Part shown: piece after piece, positions 34,555 to 44,663 of the stretch
How positions within the stretch are numbered: position 1 is the first letter of the stretch
How the letters are laid out: each line of letters starts with the position of its first letter
Origin: an uncultured Neomegalonema sp.
Lineage (GTDB): Bacteria > Pseudomonadota > Alphaproteobacteria > Rhodobacterales > Rhodobacteraceae
Assembly: GCA_937911325.1 (NCBI GenBank)
Contig: CALDSD010000091.1
Location: 1 to 64,000, forward strand
Reading direction: 5' to 3'
DNA length: 64,000 bases
Notes under the pieces: generated by a model
Database searches by the model: none
Told to the model about the DNA's origin: nothing
The model's input: the letters and a program-made list of their open reading frames with translations, nothing else
Position numbers and translations under genes: made by a program

Positions 34555-36627
34555 ATGGCGGCGAAAGACGTCGAAGAAACCCAAGCGAACGAGCAAGCAG
34601 CCTCTGAAGGCGTGGTGCTCGACCTGAGCCAAGCTGCGGTCAAAAAGATGATCGCGAAGGCCAAGACGCGCGGCTACGTCACCTATGACGAGCTGAACAA
34701 GGTCTTGCCGTCGGATCAGGTGTCTTCCGAACAGATCGAGGACGTGATGTCCCTGATGTCCGAGATGGGCATCAACGTCGTCGAAGAGGAAGAGGCGGAA
34801 GAAGGGCAGGAGACCGCGGAGAAAAAGCCCGAGGAATCGGAAAGCCGCGAGCTGGTCACCGCCTCGAAGGAAACGGAAACGCTCGACCGGACGGATGACC
34901 CGGTGCGAATGTATCTGCGCGAGATGGGATCGGTCGAACTGCTCTCCCGCGAGGGCGAGATCGCCATCGCCAAGCGGATTGAAGCCGGTCGCGAGACCAT
35001 GATCGGCGGTTTGTGCGAGAGTCCGCTCACATTCCAGGCGATCACGATCTGGCGTGAGGAACTGCTCGAAGAGAAGATCCTTCTGCGCGATGTGATCGAT
35101 CTGGACACGACGTTCGGCAAGGAAATCGGCGCCGCAACGTCGCCTGAGTCGGCTGACGTCGACGGGGACGAGGACGGCGAAGGCGAAGGCGAGGAGACCG
35201 AAACCCAGGCGGAGGCAGGCCCCACGAACTCTGTCAGAGCCGAAGGCGAGGGCGAAAACCAGGGCGAAAACCAGGGCGAAGGCGACCAAGAAGGCGGCGA
35301 AACGAACGGCGACGGCGCGGCGTCCGGCGACGGCGACGACGAAGACGACGAACAGAACTTGTCCATCTCCGCCATGGAGGCGGCTCTTAAGCCGCAAGTT
35401 CTTGAAACATTAGAGAAAATTGCTGCAGCTTATGAGAAGCTGCAGAAGATGCAGCGCAAGCGGATCGACGCGGCGCTCAGCGAGAAATCGACCTTCTCAG
35501 CCGATCAGGAACGCGGTTACCTGCGTCTGCGCAGCGAAATCGTGGAACTGGTCGATGGCTTGCACCTGAACAACCAGCGCATCGAAGCGCTGATCGATCA
35601 GCTCTACGGGATCAACAAGCGCCTCTTGCAGCTGGAGAGCCAGCTGATGCAGATGGCCGACCGCCATCGGATCGCGCGGACGAAATTCCTTGAAGAGTAT
35701 CGTGGGTTCGAGCTGGAGCCCGGCTGGCTTGAGCGCGTGTCGAAACTCTCCGGCAAAGGCTGGGAGAAGTTCGCCGAACGCGAGGCGGACCGTGTTGAGG
35801 AGATCCGAGAGGACATCGCCGAGATCGGCCAGCTGGTCGGCGTCGACATCCCTGAATTCCGCCGCATCGTGCAGACCGTGCAAAAGGGCGAGAAGGAAGC
35901 CGCGATCGCGAAGACCGAGATGGTCGAAGCCAACCTGCGCCTCGTGATCTCCATCGCGAAAAAATACACCAACCGCGGCTTGCAGTTCCTGGATCTGATC
36001 CAGGAGGGGAATATCGGCCTGATGAAAGCCGTCGATAAGTTTGAATACCGTCGCGGTTACAAGTTCTCGACCTATGCGACCTGGTGGATCCGCCAGGCGA
36101 TCACCCGATCGATCGCCGATCAGGCGCGCACGATCCGCATCCCGGTTCACATGATCGAGACGATCAACAAGCTCGTGCGCACCTCGCGCCAGATGCTGCA
36201 CGAGATCGGCCGCGAGCCGACGCCGGAAGAACTGGCCGCCAAGCTGCAGATGCCGCTCGACAAGGTTCGCAAGGTGATGAAGATCGCCAAGGAGCCGATC
36301 TCGCTTGAGACCCCGATCGGGGACGAGGAGGACAGCCAGCTCGGGGATTTCATCGAGGACAAGAACGCGGTTCTCCCGCTCGACAGCGCGATCCACTCGA
36401 ACCTGCGCGACACGACCACCAGCGTCCTGGCCTCGCTTACGCCACGTGAGGAGCGTGTGCTGCGCATGCGTTTTGGCATCGGGATGAACACCGACCATAC
36501 GCTAGAAGAGGTCGGCCAGCAGTTCTCGGTGACCCGCGAGCGTATCCGTCAGATCGAGGCGAAGGCGCTGCGCAAACTCAAGCATCCCAGTCGCTCGCGG
36601 AAGCTGCGCAGCTTCTTGGATAACTGA
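34555..36627 (+). CDS. rpoD: Housekeeping sigma factor sigma-70
   Basis: The 690-residue protein has region 1.1 ([20 protein letters not shown]), region 1.2 ([22 protein letters not shown]), region 2 ([40 protein letters not shown]), region 3 and region 4.2 ([21 protein letters not shown]). Between regions 1.2 and 2.1 there is an acidic, Gly-rich, low-complexity insertion at about residues 195-275, longer than usual. ATG 34555 has GAGAAGAG upstream and is preferred to the TTG at 34540. It is in operon with dnaG. Confidence 0.97.
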   Translation: MAAKDVEETQANEQAASEGVVLDLSQAAVKKMIAKAKTRGYVTYDELNKVLPSDQVSSEQIEDVMSLMSEMGINVVEEEEAEEGQETAEKKPEESESRELVTASKETETLDRTDDPVRMYLREMGSVELLSREGEIAIAKRIEAGRETMIGGLCESPLTFQAITIWREELLEEKILLRDVIDLDTTFGKEIGAATSPESADVDGDEDGEGEGEETETQAEAGPTNSVRAEGEGENQGENQGEGDQEGGETNGDGAASGDGDDEDDEQNLSISAMEAALKPQVLETLEKIAAAYEKLQKMQRKRIDAALSEKSTFSADQERGYLRLRSEIVELVDGLHLNNQRIEALIDQLYGINKRLLQLESQLMQMADRHRIARTKFLEEYRGFELEPGWLERVSKLSGKGWEKFAEREADRVEEIREDIAEIGQLVGVDIPEFRRIVQTVQKGEKEAAIAKTEMVEANLRLVISIAKKYTNRGLQFLDLIQEGNIGLMKAVDKFEYRRGYKFSTYATWWIRQAITRSIADQARTIRIPVHMIETINKLVRTSRQMLHEIGREPTPEELAAKLQMPLDKVRKVMKIAKEPISLETPIGDEEDSQLGDFIEDKNAVLPLDSAIHSNLRDTTTSVLASLTPREERVLRMRFGIGMNTDHTLEEVGQQFSVTRERIRQIEAKALRKLKHPSRSRKLRSFLDN

Positions 36628-36683
36628 GCTCGCCGCACGTTCGTTTCGCGCAACCCGGCGATGTTGAGGAAATCGCCCGTCTT

Positions 36684-37112
36684 GTGCGCGCCCGCTGCGC
36701 CCATGACGGCGAGCCTATCGATTTCGTCGAAGAGGCGTTTTTCGCAGAGCAGATGTTCGGCTCAGCCGCAGCGCTGCGCGCAGTCGTCGTTGATCGCGGC
36801 GAAGAGGGGCGACTGGGCGGCCTGTGCCTGTTTCATATCGCCTATGAGGCGGTGTACTCCGCGCGCGGATCATATGTCGCCGAGTTGTTCGTCGATCCCG
36901 ATCTACGGCGTCAGGGCCTTGCACGCGCGCTGCTCGCCGAAACGGCGCGCGCATGTCGCGTCGAGGGCGGCGTATACCTTTGGTGGACCGCCGGGGCCGC
37001 CAACCACGTCGCTCGCGCGTTCTATGGCGAGATCGCCGACCTGACGAACAGCCATTCGGTCTTCTATGCTGTCACTCGCGAAGCGTTCGATCGCCTCTGT
37101 CACGAAGACTGA
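36684..37112 (+). CDS. GNAT-family N-acetyltransferase
   Basis: The product has the acetyl-CoA-binding motif VDPDLRRQGLARALLAE near residue 70 and the following helix-strand pattern; the substrate is unknown. The first canonical start (GTG 36684) cuts off the family's first strand and helix, which are encoded upstream in frame from 36633 (VRFAQPGDVEEIARLV) with no ATG, GTG or TTG before the in-frame stop at 36621. A CTG at 36624, overlapping the rpoD stop, is the only near-start codon. See the finding. Confidence 0.82.
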   Translation: MRARCAHDGEPIDFVEEAFFAEQMFGSAAALRAVVVDRGEEGRLGGLCLFHIAYEAVYSARGSYVAELFVDPDLRRQGLARALLAETARACRVEGGVYLWWTAGAANHVARAFYGEIADLTNSHSVFYAVTREAFDRLCHED

Positions 37113-37148
37113 GGGGCGTGTTGTCTCTCCAACCAAAGGATCTCGAAC

Positions 37149-37553
37149 ATGAAGATCACCGCCGCAGGCTCGGTTCCAACACGCGCTGGGAGCCCGGATT
37201 ACTTCACCGGCAAAGTCTGGCAGGACCCGTTGGTCTCCGCCCCGGAGCCGGCCCGGGTCAGCGCTTTGCGTGTTTCCTTCGAGCCCGGCGCGCGCACCAA
37301 TTGGCACACCCACCCTTTGGGGCAGACATTGATCGTCGTGTCTGGCGTCGGCCGGGTGCAGACCGAAGGCGGTCCGGTTCGCGAGATCCGGCCCGGCGAC
37401 GTCGTCTGGATTTCGCCGCACGAGAAGCACTGGCACGGCGCGGCGCCTGAGACCTCGATGACGCATATCGCTATTCATGAGGGGCTGAACGGCGTCTATG
37501 CAGACTGGCTCGAGCCGGTCGCGGAAACGGATTATACGGCTGAAACGGACTAA
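37149..37553 (+). CDS. Cupin-domain protein
   Basis: The 134-residue protein has cupin motif 1 (NWHTHPLGQTLIVVSGVG: two His and a Glu-replacing Gln) and motif 2 (IRPGDVVWISPHEKHWHG). It resembles the small quercetinase/carboxymuconolactone-type cupins. It should bind one metal; reaction unknown. AAGGA lies ten bases before the ATG. The DUF1330 gene follows after 16 bases, so the two form an operon. Confidence 0.88.
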   Translation: MKITAAGSVPTRAGSPDYFTGKVWQDPLVSAPEPARVSALRVSFEPGARTNWHTHPLGQTLIVVSGVGRVQTEGGPVREIRPGDVVWISPHEKHWHGAAPETSMTHIAIHEGLNGVYADWLEPVAETDYTAETD

Positions 37554-37569
37554 CTTGCGGGAGGCTTTG

Positions 37570-37860
37570 ATGGTCGCTTTTCTGATTGTCGACACCAAGA
37601 TCCACGACGCCGAGGCGTATGAAACCTACAAGGCGCAGGCCCGTCCGATCGCTGAGAAATATGGTGGTCAGTATCGGGCCCGCGGCGGCGCGATGGAGGT
37701 GGTGGAGGGCGACCTTTGGAGCCCGACGCGACTCGTGATCATCGAGTTCCCCGACGCTGAGGCGGCCCGCGCGTTCGTCAATGCGCCGGAATACGCGCCG
37801 GTCGCGAAGATCCGGCACGACAACGCAACCTGCACATCGGTGATCCTCGAAGGCGTTTAG
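37570..37860 (+). CDS. DUF1330 family protein
   Basis: The 96-residue protein is a ferredoxin-like dimeric alpha/beta-barrel type: MVAFLIVDTKIHDAEAYETYK, then GAMEVVEGDLWSPTRLVIIEF and the final strand. Function is unknown. GGGAGG is six bases before the ATG. Follows the cupin gene closely. The convergent OmpA-family gene ends six bases away. Confidence 0.9.
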   Translation: MVAFLIVDTKIHDAEAYETYKAQARPIAEKYGGQYRARGGAMEVVEGDLWSPTRLVIIEFPDAEAARAFVNAPEYAPVAKIRHDNATCTSVILEGV

Positions 37861-37866
37861 GTCGTC

Positions 37867-38826
37867 TCACTCGGCGACAAGTTCGACGCGTCGGTTGCGT
37901 GAGCGTCCGATCGCGGTGGTGTTTGTGGCCACCGGCGCGAGGTAGCCGACGCCAGCTGGGCGCAGTCGGTTCTGGTCGATCCCGTAATCCTGGACCAGAG
38001 CCGTCGCGACCGAGTCTGCGCGGCGCTGCGAAAGGTCCATGTTGTAGTCGAACGACCCAGCGTAATCGGTGTGGCCGACAATCGCGACTTTCAGCTCCGG
38101 CGACCCCCTGAGCAGCGCTGCCATCTGCTCCAGGGTCGGTCCGGAGCCCTGGATGATATCGGCGCTGCCGGTTTCAAAATAAACGCCGTATAGGGCGATC
38201 CGTCCGGCCTCGGCCAAGCTCGTGGCCATTTCCTCGGCGGTGACGATCTTGTTCTGCAGCGACCCGGGCTCGAGCACGTCAATCTGTGTGAAAACACGCC
38301 CGTTGTTCTCGCTCACCAGCACCGAGGCGTAGGTGGTCGGAAGCTCTGTCGTCCGTGCGGCGACATAGCGGAAGTTGAAACCGTCCACGATCATTTTCGG
38401 GATCGGCAATACATCGATCTGTCGAGAGAAGCCGGGCCCCCCGCATTCTTCGAGCTCGCAAGCAAAGTCGATCTGAAAGCCTTTGTCTCGGAGCGCGATC
38501 TGATACGCGCGGGCCACTTCCGCGACCGAGGCCGCGGCGGGCGCCTTGTACGCGATGCGCGTGAGTCGCCCCTCGAGGTCTTTGCCGGGCGCATCTTTGG
38601 CGCCGGGACCGGTCAGGAACCGGAACTCGTCGAAGTCGCGTGTCTCATAGCCGGTGATGACAGATCCGGCGAAGCGGCCAATCATCGGATGATCGGCGGA
38701 GCCTGTGACGTCGGTTTCGGCTTCATCATCGCTTTGAGAGATCGCAGCCGCCGGCGCCAATCCCACCACCAGCGCCAGACCCAAAACGCGGATGCGCCGC
38801 CAAAACTCAGCACCGAAACAACTCAT
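37867..38826 (-). CDS. OmpA-family protein with DUF4892 domain
   Basis: The 319-residue protein has a signal peptide (LGLALVVGLAPAAAISQS), a DUF4892 region (residues about 45-185, with DHPMIGRFAGSVITGYETRDFDEF) and a C-terminal OmpA peptidoglycan-binding domain: VYFETGSADI, VGHTDYAGSFDYNMDLSQRRA and NRRVELV. It lies in the periplasm and probably links envelope and peptidoglycan. ATG 38826 has GGCGGA upstream. The tRNA-Leu gene is about 200 bases upstream, on the same strand. Confidence 0.92.
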   Translation of the reverse strand: MSCFGAEFWRRIRVLGLALVVGLAPAAAISQSDDEAETDVTGSADHPMIGRFAGSVITGYETRDFDEFRFLTGPGAKDAPGKDLEGRLTRIAYKAPAAASVAEVARAYQIALRDKGFQIDFACELEECGGPGFSRQIDVLPIPKMIVDGFNFRYVAARTTELPTTYASVLVSENNGRVFTQIDVLEPGSLQNKIVTAEEMATSLAEAGRIALYGVYFETGSADIIQGSGPTLEQMAALLRGSPELKVAIVGHTDYAGSFDYNMDLSQRRADSVATALVQDYGIDQNRLRPAGVGYLAPVATNTTAIGRSRNRRVELVAE

Positions 38827-39029
38827 CAGTCCGCCCCGATCGTTCTTCTTGCTCTCTCTATACCCGACGGGAGCAATTATCGTTAATTGCGACGTGATCG
38901 TGGCGCTGATTTGCGAAGTGATGTTCTGGGGGAGAGCGTCGCGCCAAATGGCCTTGCGCAGTTTGCTCTGCAAACCTCTGCCGCCCTGAAATGCTTTTGG
39001 ATGCTGCGCGCTTCCTGTCCGAAGCGCTC

Positions 39030-39116
39030 TGGTGCGGTCGAGAAGACTCGAACTTCCACGGGTTTTACCCCACAGCGACCTCAACGCTGCGCGTCTACCA
39101 ATTCCGCCACGACCGC
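39030..39116 (-). tRNA. tRNA-Leu (anticodon GAG)
   Basis: On the minus strand the 87 bases fold as a class II tRNA. The acceptor arms GCGGTCG and CGACCGC pair, then discriminator A and an encoded CCA. The anticodon loop TTGAGGT carries GAG, which reads CTC and CTT. A long variable arm (GCTGTGGGGTAAAACCCGTGG region) and TTCGAGTC T loop are present. Confidence 0.95.
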
Positions 39117-39208
39117 ATGTGCGACAGAGACGGGGCATGTAGCAAAGCGTTTTCGGCTTGAAAAGGGGAAAACGTGAGCATTCATAGGGCTTCGACTAGG
39201 AGGAGCCC

Positions 39209-39868
39209 ATGCCCGAGTGGCGAATCGACGATCTGCCGGTCGATTATGATCAGGCGACGGCCGAGCAGGAGCGCCGCGCCGACCATGTCGCCAATGGCGA
39301 GGCGGACGAGCTTGTTTGGCTGCTTGAACACCCGCCGCTCTATACCGCCGGCGTCTCGGCCAAGGCGGAATATCTGCTGCAGCCTGATCGCTTCCCGGTT
39401 TATGAAACGCGCCGCGGCGGCGAGCACACCTACCACGGTCCCGGTCAGCGCGTGGGTTATGCGATCCTCGATCTCAACCGACGGGGACGGGACGTGCGGG
39501 CGCATGTGTGGCGGCTGGAGGAATGGGTCATCCGCGCTTTGGCCGAATTCAATGTCGTCGGCGAGCGGCGAGAGGGTCGCGTGGGCGTCTGGGTGCGGCG
39601 CACGGACCTCGGCGCGCCGGAGCGGGAGGACAAGATCGCCGCCATCGGCGTCCGCGTTCGCAAATGGGTCGCGTTTCACGGGATCGCCGTCAATCTCGAG
39701 CCCGATCTCGACCATTTCGCCGGTATCGTGCCCTGCGGAATCACCAGCTTCGGCGTGACCAGTCTCGTCGATCTTGGGGTGCCGGCGACCATGCCGGATC
39801 TGGACTTGGCGCTCAAAGCGGCCTTCGATCAGGTCTTCTCGGTCAACAATCAAGCCGTTCCAGTCTGA
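39209..39868 (+). CDS. lipB: Octanoyl-[acyl-carrier-protein]:protein N-octanoyltransferase
   Basis: LipB transfers octanoate from ACP to lipoyl domains in lipoate synthesis. The 219-residue protein has [22 protein letters not shown] near residue 70, the catalytic Lys in [13 protein letters not shown] and the catalytic Cys in [23 protein letters not shown] lies before the ATG. Single gene. Confidence 0.96.
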   Translation: MPEWRIDDLPVDYDQATAEQERRADHVANGEADELVWLLEHPPLYTAGVSAKAEYLLQPDRFPVYETRRGGEHTYHGPGQRVGYAILDLNRRGRDVRAHVWRLEEWVIRALAEFNVVGERREGRVGVWVRRTDLGAPEREDKIAAIGVRVRKWVAFHGIAVNLEPDLDHFAGIVPCGITSFGVTSLVDLGVPATMPDLDLALKAAFDQVFSVNNQAVPV

Positions 39869-40025
39869 TTGTCTTTCGAAACTAAGGCGTTTCGCCGCAG
39901 GCGCGCTCGGATCGCTTTCGGCCGCTTTTCATCAAGCGCGGATTTCGATACCAACTATCAAAACAGCGGGAGAATTGCGCGCAACGCAGCTCTCTCGTTT
40001 GTGCGACAAAGAGGGAAGTTAGGGC

Positions 40026-41654
40026 ATGGCTGACGCCACCGCGCACATCGAGCAGCACGATCAACCTGGGTTCTTCACCCGCTGGTTCTGCTCAACCAAC
40101 CACAAGGATATCGGGATCCTCTATCTCTGGACGGCGGGCATCGCCGGCCTGATTTCGGTGATCATGACCATGTATATGCGTCTGGAGCTCATGGAGCCCG
40201 GCGTTCAGTACATGCTCCTCGACGGCGAGCCGAACGGTCACGTCTGGAACGTGATGATCACTGGCCACGGCATCTTGATGATGTTCTTCGTGGTGATCCC
40301 GGCGCTCTTTGGCGGGTTCGGCAACTACTTCATGCCGCTGCATATCGGCGCGCCCGACATGGCGTTTCCGCGCCTGAACAACTTGAGCTACTGGCTTTAC
40401 GTCTGCGGCACCTCGCTGGCGCTGCTGTCGGTCTTCGCGCCGGGGGGCAATGGGCAAACGGGGTCCGGGGTCGGATGGGTGCTCTACGCGCCGCTATCGA
40501 CAAGTGAGCAAGGGATGTCGATGGACCTTGCGATCTTCGCGGTCCACGTCTCCGGCGCATCGTCGATCTTGGGCGCGATCAACATCATCGCGACGTTCCT
40601 GAACATGCGCGCGCCGGGCATGACGCTCTTCAAAGTACCGCTGTTCGCGTGGTCGATCTTCGTCACCGCATTCCTGATCCTGCTGTCGCTGCCGGTTCTG
40701 GCGGGCGCGATCACCATGCTGCTGACGGACCGTAACTTCGGCACGACCTTCTTCCAGCCGGAAGGCGGCGGCGATCCGGTGCTCTACCAGCACTTGCTGT
40801 GGTTCTTCGGCCATCCGGAAGTTTACATGCTGATCCTGCCGTCCTTCGGCATCGTCAGCCACGTGATCGCAACCTTCTCACGCAAGCCGATCTTCGGCTA
40901 CCTGGGCATGGTCTTCGCGATCGTGTCGATCGGCGTGCTCGGCTTCGTCGTCTGGGCGCACCACATGTACACGGTCGGCATGAGCTTGAATGCGCAGGCC
41001 TACTTCATGCTCGCGACGATGGTGATCGCGGTGCCCACGGGCATTAAGATCTTCTCCTGGATTGCGACGATGTGGGGCGGCTCGATCGAGTTCCGCACGC
41101 CAATGCTCTGGGCGATCGGGTACATCTTCCTGTTCACCGTGGGCGGCGTGACGGGCGTGATGCTGGCGCAAGCCGGCGCCGACAGGGTCTATCACGACAC
41201 CTATTTCGTGGTGGCGCACTTCCACTACGTGATGAGCCTGGGCGCTGTGTTCGGCATCTTCATGGGGATCTACTACTGGTTCCCGAAAATGACCGGTCGA
41301 GAGATTCCGGAATGGGCGGGCAAACTGCACTTCTGGTGGATGTTCATCGCTTCGAACATCACCTTCTTCCCGCAGCACTTCCTGGGTCTGGCCGGCATGC
41401 CGCGCCGTTATATCGACTACTCCGCCGAGTTCGCCGGCTGGAACTACGTCTCGTCGATTGGCGCATTCATCAGCTTCGCCTCCTTCATCTTCTTCATCGG
41501 GTTGATCTTCTGGTCGCTGGCTTATGGACGCCGCACCGTCGCGAACCCCTATGGCGAAGGCGCGGACACGCTCGAATGGACTTTGCCGTCGCCGCCGCCG
41601 GCGCACACCTTCGAGACGTTGCCGGACTTTCGAGGCAAGCCGGCGTCGCACTAG
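40026..41654 (+). CDS. ctaD: Cytochrome c oxidase subunit I (aa3 type)
   Basis: The 542-residue heme-copper oxidase has twelve helices. Visible heme and copper ligands are His in [12 protein letters not shown] (heme a), [11 protein letters not shown] (CuB with the cross-linked Tyr), [11 protein letters not shown] (CuB) and [15 protein letters not shown] (heme a3 and a). The K-channel residues are in [13 protein letters not shown]. It sits without subunits II or III, which are usually adjacent in this class; they must be elsewhere. A terminator hairpin follows it. Confidence 0.97.
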   Translation: MADATAHIEQHDQPGFFTRWFCSTNHKDIGILYLWTAGIAGLISVIMTMYMRLELMEPGVQYMLLDGEPNGHVWNVMITGHGILMMFFVVIPALFGGFGNYFMPLHIGAPDMAFPRLNNLSYWLYVCGTSLALLSVFAPGGNGQTGSGVGWVLYAPLSTSEQGMSMDLAIFAVHVSGASSILGAINIIATFLNMRAPGMTLFKVPLFAWSIFVTAFLILLSLPVLAGAITMLLTDRNFGTTFFQPEGGGDPVLYQHLLWFFGHPEVYMLILPSFGIVSHVIATFSRKPIFGYLGMVFAIVSIGVLGFVVWAHHMYTVGMSLNAQAYFMLATMVIAVPTGIKIFSWIATMWGGSIEFRTPMLWAIGYIFLFTVGGVTGVMLAQAGADRVYHDTYFVVAHFHYVMSLGAVFGIFMGIYYWFPKMTGREIPEWAGKLHFWWMFIASNITFFPQHFLGLAGMPRRYIDYSAEFAGWNYVSSIGAFISFASFIFFIGLIFWSLAYGRRTVANPYGEGADTLEWTLPSPPPAHTFETLPDFRGKPASH

Positions 41655-41684
41655 GCGCTCGCTGATCGACTGCTAAAGTTGGCG

Positions 41685-41710
41685 AGCGGGGCTGAGGCCC
41701 CGCTTCGTCG
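41685..41710 (+). terminator. Terminator or attenuator after ctaD
   Basis: An 8-bp stem (41685-41692 with 41697-41704) with a TGAG loop is followed by a weak T-rich tail. It lies just ahead of the DUF2244 ribosome binding site, so it may reduce rather than stop read-through. Confidence 0.6.
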
Positions 41711-41726
41711 TTTCGGGAGGTCGGGA

Positions 41727-42239
41727 ATGACTGCCGCCGTCGAGAATGATCCGAGCGACCCGCTCTACGATGTGACGCTCTGGCCGCACCGCTCCCTGAG
41801 CCCGCGTGGATTTCGGCTTGTCATGCTGGTGGCCGCTGTCGGGGTCTGCATTCCCCTCATTCCGATCCTGGGAACCAATGCGGCCTGGGTGATCGCAGGC
41901 TTTCTGCTGTTCGATCTGGCGTTGCTCTACGGGATGCTTCAGTTGACGTATCGCAGCGGGCGCGTTCGCGAACATGTCCGGATCTGGCCGGACCGTGTGC
42001 AAGTCGAACGGATCGAGCCGAATGGCCGGCGCCGCGAGTGGAGCGCCAATCCGCAATGGGTGCGGGTCGAACTGGTCGACACGAAACGTATCGAGAAATA
42101 CCTGATCCTCGCGTCATCTGGCCGGGAGATCGAGCTGGGCGCCTTCCTGACGCCGGGCGAACGGTCCGATTTGGCGCGTGAGATCCGTCAGGCGCTCGCC
42201 AACGCCGTTTCACATCCCATGCCGCAAGGATCGCAATAA
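41727..42239 (+). CDS. DUF2244 membrane protein
   Basis: The 170-residue protein has two helices (FRLVMLVAAVGVCIPLIPIL and AAWVIAGFLLFDLALLYGML), then a soluble part with VRIWPDRVQVERIEPNGRR, EWSANPQWVRVE and FLTPGERSDLA, the DUF2244 core. It is often beside cytochrome oxidase genes in alphaproteobacteria, as here, but its role is unknown. GGGAGG precedes the ATG. Confidence 0.9.
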   Translation: MTAAVENDPSDPLYDVTLWPHRSLSPRGFRLVMLVAAVGVCIPLIPILGTNAAWVIAGFLLFDLALLYGMLQLTYRSGRVREHVRIWPDRVQVERIEPNGRRREWSANPQWVRVELVDTKRIEKYLILASSGREIELGAFLTPGERSDLAREIRQALANAVSHPMPQGSQ

Positions 42240-42333
42240 TCCTTCCGCTGGCGGTTTGCCTGCGGTTCGAAGGCGTCTATCAACGCCCTCGTGACAGCCA
42301 TGTCGCTTGCCCGGGCGCGCGGAGGTATTCGCG

Positions 42334-43860
42334 ATGAGTGACGAGAACGACAGCAGACCGGACCGCCGCGGCGCGCGGAGCTTCGAAGATGTGAAAGCCT
42401 CTCGCCTCGAAGCCCTCGAAGCCGAGCACCGAGCGCTTCGGAAAGCTGCGAAGAAGATCAAGCGACAAAAAGCCAAGGAGGCCGCTCGGGAACGCGCCCG
42501 GCAAATTGCGGGCGAAGGCGACTTTGCGCTGGATGTCGACACGGTTGCGACGGTGCTTGTCGCGCTTGTGACGCGGAATCGGGACCGTCTGCTCAAGACG
42601 GTTGAAGGGGTTCACCACGCCGATCTCGCCGACTTGATCGAACAGATCGGCTCGCATGACCGCAGCCGGCTGATCAAGATGCTTGGCTCGGACGTCGATC
42701 CGGAGATGTTGTCGGATCTGGACGAGGCGACGCGTGACGAAGTGCTCGGCTACATGCGTCCAGAGGACATCGCCGAGGCGGTGTCAGAGCTTGAAACCGA
42801 CGACGTGGTCTACCTGGTTGAAGATCTTGAGCCTGAGGCGCAGTCCGAGATTCTCGATAACCTCGAGGCCGCGGATCGGGCGGCGATTGAGCAGTCGCTC
42901 GCTTACCCGGAAGACAGCGCTGGGCGTCTCATGCAGCGCGAGATGGTCTGGGCGCCGCCGTTTCGCACAGTGGGCGAGATGATCGACTGGATGCGGTCGA
43001 CCGACGATCTGCCCGAGCAATTCTACAACATTGTGCTCGTCGATCCGGTGATGCAGCCGATCGGGCAAGTCGCGTTGAGCCGTGTCATGGGCGCCGGCCG
43101 TCACGTGACGCTGGAGGAATTGAAGGATGCTGATCTGACGATTTTTCGCGTGGACCAGAGCCAGGAAGACGTCGGCTACGCCTTCAACCAGTATCACATC
43201 GTCTCGGCTCCTGTGGTGGATGAGACGGGACGGCTCGCCGGCGTGATCACCATCGACGATGCGATCCAGGCGCTTGATGAAGAGGCTGAAGAGGACTTGC
43301 TGCGCCTTGGCGGCGTCGGCGACGAGTCGTTGGGCGACGCTGTGCTCAAGATCATTGGTCGGCGGTTTCCGTGGCTTGCGGTGAACTTGGTGACGGCGAT
43401 CCTGGCCTCGCTGGTGATTGGTCTGTTTGACGGCGCCATCGAACAGATCGTCGCGCTCGCGATCTTGATGCCGATCGTCGCGTCGATGGGCGGCAACGCC
43501 GGAACGCAAACCCTGACCGTCGCCGTGCGCGCGTTGGCGACCAAAGACCTGACCCGAACCAACGCGATGCGGATCATCGCGCGTGAGGCGGCGGTGGGCT
43601 TGGCGAACGGGCTGTCCTTTGCGGTGATCGTCGGCGCCGTTGGATGGATCTGGTTTGACAGCGCAATGTTGGGCGTGGTCCTGGCGTTGGCGATGGTCGT
43701 CAACATGCTGATCGCCGGCCTTGCGGGCATCCTGATCCCCATCGGCCTCGACAAGGCCGGCGCCGACCCTGCGCTTGCGTCCGGCGTGTTCGTCACAACC
43801 GTAACGGATGTGGTCGGTTTCTTTGCTTTCCTTGGCATCGCCGTCGTGTTGCTGCTCTAA
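42334..43860 (+). CDS. mgtE: Magnesium transporter MgtE
   Basis: The 508-residue protein has the N domain (superhelix, LADLIEQIGSHDRSRLIKML), two CBS domains (about residues 185-300, with SAPVVDETGRLAGVITIDDA), a plug helix and five membrane helices. The pore motif is in PIVASMGGNAGTQTLTVAVRAL. MgtE imports Mg2+ and is gated by cytoplasmic Mg2+. A charged coiled-coil N-terminal extension of about 50 residues precedes the N domain. GGAGG precedes the ATG. Confidence 0.95.
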   Translation: MSDENDSRPDRRGARSFEDVKASRLEALEAEHRALRKAAKKIKRQKAKEAARERARQIAGEGDFALDVDTVATVLVALVTRNRDRLLKTVEGVHHADLADLIEQIGSHDRSRLIKMLGSDVDPEMLSDLDEATRDEVLGYMRPEDIAEAVSELETDDVVYLVEDLEPEAQSEILDNLEAADRAAIEQSLAYPEDSAGRLMQREMVWAPPFRTVGEMIDWMRSTDDLPEQFYNIVLVDPVMQPIGQVALSRVMGAGRHVTLEELKDADLTIFRVDQSQEDVGYAFNQYHIVSAPVVDETGRLAGVITIDDAIQALDEEAEEDLLRLGGVGDESLGDAVLKIIGRRFPWLAVNLVTAILASLVIGLFDGAIEQIVALAILMPIVASMGGNAGTQTLTVAVRALATKDLTRTNAMRIIAREAAVGLANGLSFAVIVGAVGWIWFDSAMLGVVLALAMVVNMLIAGLAGILIPIGLDKAGADPALASGVFVTTVTDVVGFFAFLGIAVVLLL

Positions 43861-43950
43861 GGGATAGATTGCCGTGACGTCCTCCTCAGACGCGAACACG
43901 TTGAGTGAGACAAGAAACGAAAAGAGAAAAGAATAGGGAGATCGCCCGCC

Positions 43951-44436
43951 ATGGATCTCGCAGGCCGCTATCGCATCGCCGCCTCTCGCCAGAAGGTGTG
44001 GGATGGGTTGAACGATCCAGAGATGCTCAAACAGTCGATCCCTGGCTGTGAGGAGTTGAACCAGGACAGTCCGACCAGCTTTTCCGCGGTGGTCGTCGCC
44101 AAACTGGGGCCTGTGAAGGCCAAGTTTACCGGGAGCGTCGACCTTGAAGACCTCAACCCGCCTGCGAGCTATACGCTCCGCGGCGAGGGCAAGGGCGGGG
44201 TCGCGGGCTTTGGCAAGGGCGCCGCGGACGTGCAGTTGGTCGAAGAAGCCCCGGACGTGACGATCCTAACCTATACCGCCAATGCGCAGATCGGCGGAAA
44301 GCTGGCGCAGATCGGATCGCGATTGCTGAAGGGATCCGTCAAAAAGCTCGCTGGCGAGTTCTTTACGAATTTCGCGTCGAACCTGGGGGCCGAGGCGGAA
44401 GAACTCCCTGTCGAGGAAGACGGCGCAACGGCGTGA
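43951..44436 (+). CDS. coxG: CoxG-type SRPBCC protein
   Basis: The 161-residue protein is a SRPBCC (START-like) fold with DLAGRYRIAASRQKVWDGLNDP, QSIPGCEEL and the VVVAKLGPVKAKFTGSV strand, the signatures of CO-dehydrogenase subunit G. CoxG anchors or recruits the CO dehydrogenase to the membrane and binds quinone in studied species. The C-terminus is not hydrophobic, so membrane attachment is not evident. It is the first gene of a cox-type maturation cluster, 228 bases before coxD. Confidence 0.9.
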   Translation: MDLAGRYRIAASRQKVWDGLNDPEMLKQSIPGCEELNQDSPTSFSAVVVAKLGPVKAKFTGSVDLEDLNPPASYTLRGEGKGGVAGFGKGAADVQLVEEAPDVTILTYTANAQIGGKLAQIGSRLLKGSVKKLAGEFFTNFASNLGAEAEELPVEEDGATA

Positions 44437-44489
44437 GCAGACGTCTATTGGGCAAACGGCGCCGCTGCGCGGCTCTTCTTTGCGCTCGT

Positions 44490-44634
44490 TGGACGCCTCC
44501 GCGTCCTCCGAGCAGAGACTTGGACTGGGAAGGCCGACTGGGTCGGCCCTGCGCCAGTCTGCGGTGACGATGCGCGCGTCAAGGGCTTCGCATGCCGGCG
44601 AGCCGGCCCTTGACCCGCTAATCGTCGCCGTCAC
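44490..44634 (+). promoter_or_regulatory. Strongly folded leader between coxG and coxD
   Basis: The 227-base gap can fold as a chain of hairpins: GGACGC/GCGTCC (44491-44506), GGCCGAC (44532-44538) with GTCGGCC (44542-44548), and a nested structure in which GTGACGAT (44564-44571) pairs with ATCGTC...GTCAC (44621-44634), GTCAAGGGC (44578-44586) with GCCCTTGAC (44606-44614) and GCCGGC (44594-44599) with GCCGGC (44602-44607). No T tract follows. It could be a regulatory leader. Confidence 0.45.
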
Positions 44635-44663
44635 AACTCGACGGATCATCTAAAGGGCCGAAT

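Noticed and set aside
34399-35397. Minus-strand frame opposite rpoD, hydrophobic at first
   Set aside because: It mirrors the acidic insertion of RpoD; the apparent hydrophobic run comes from the complement of Glu/Gly codons.
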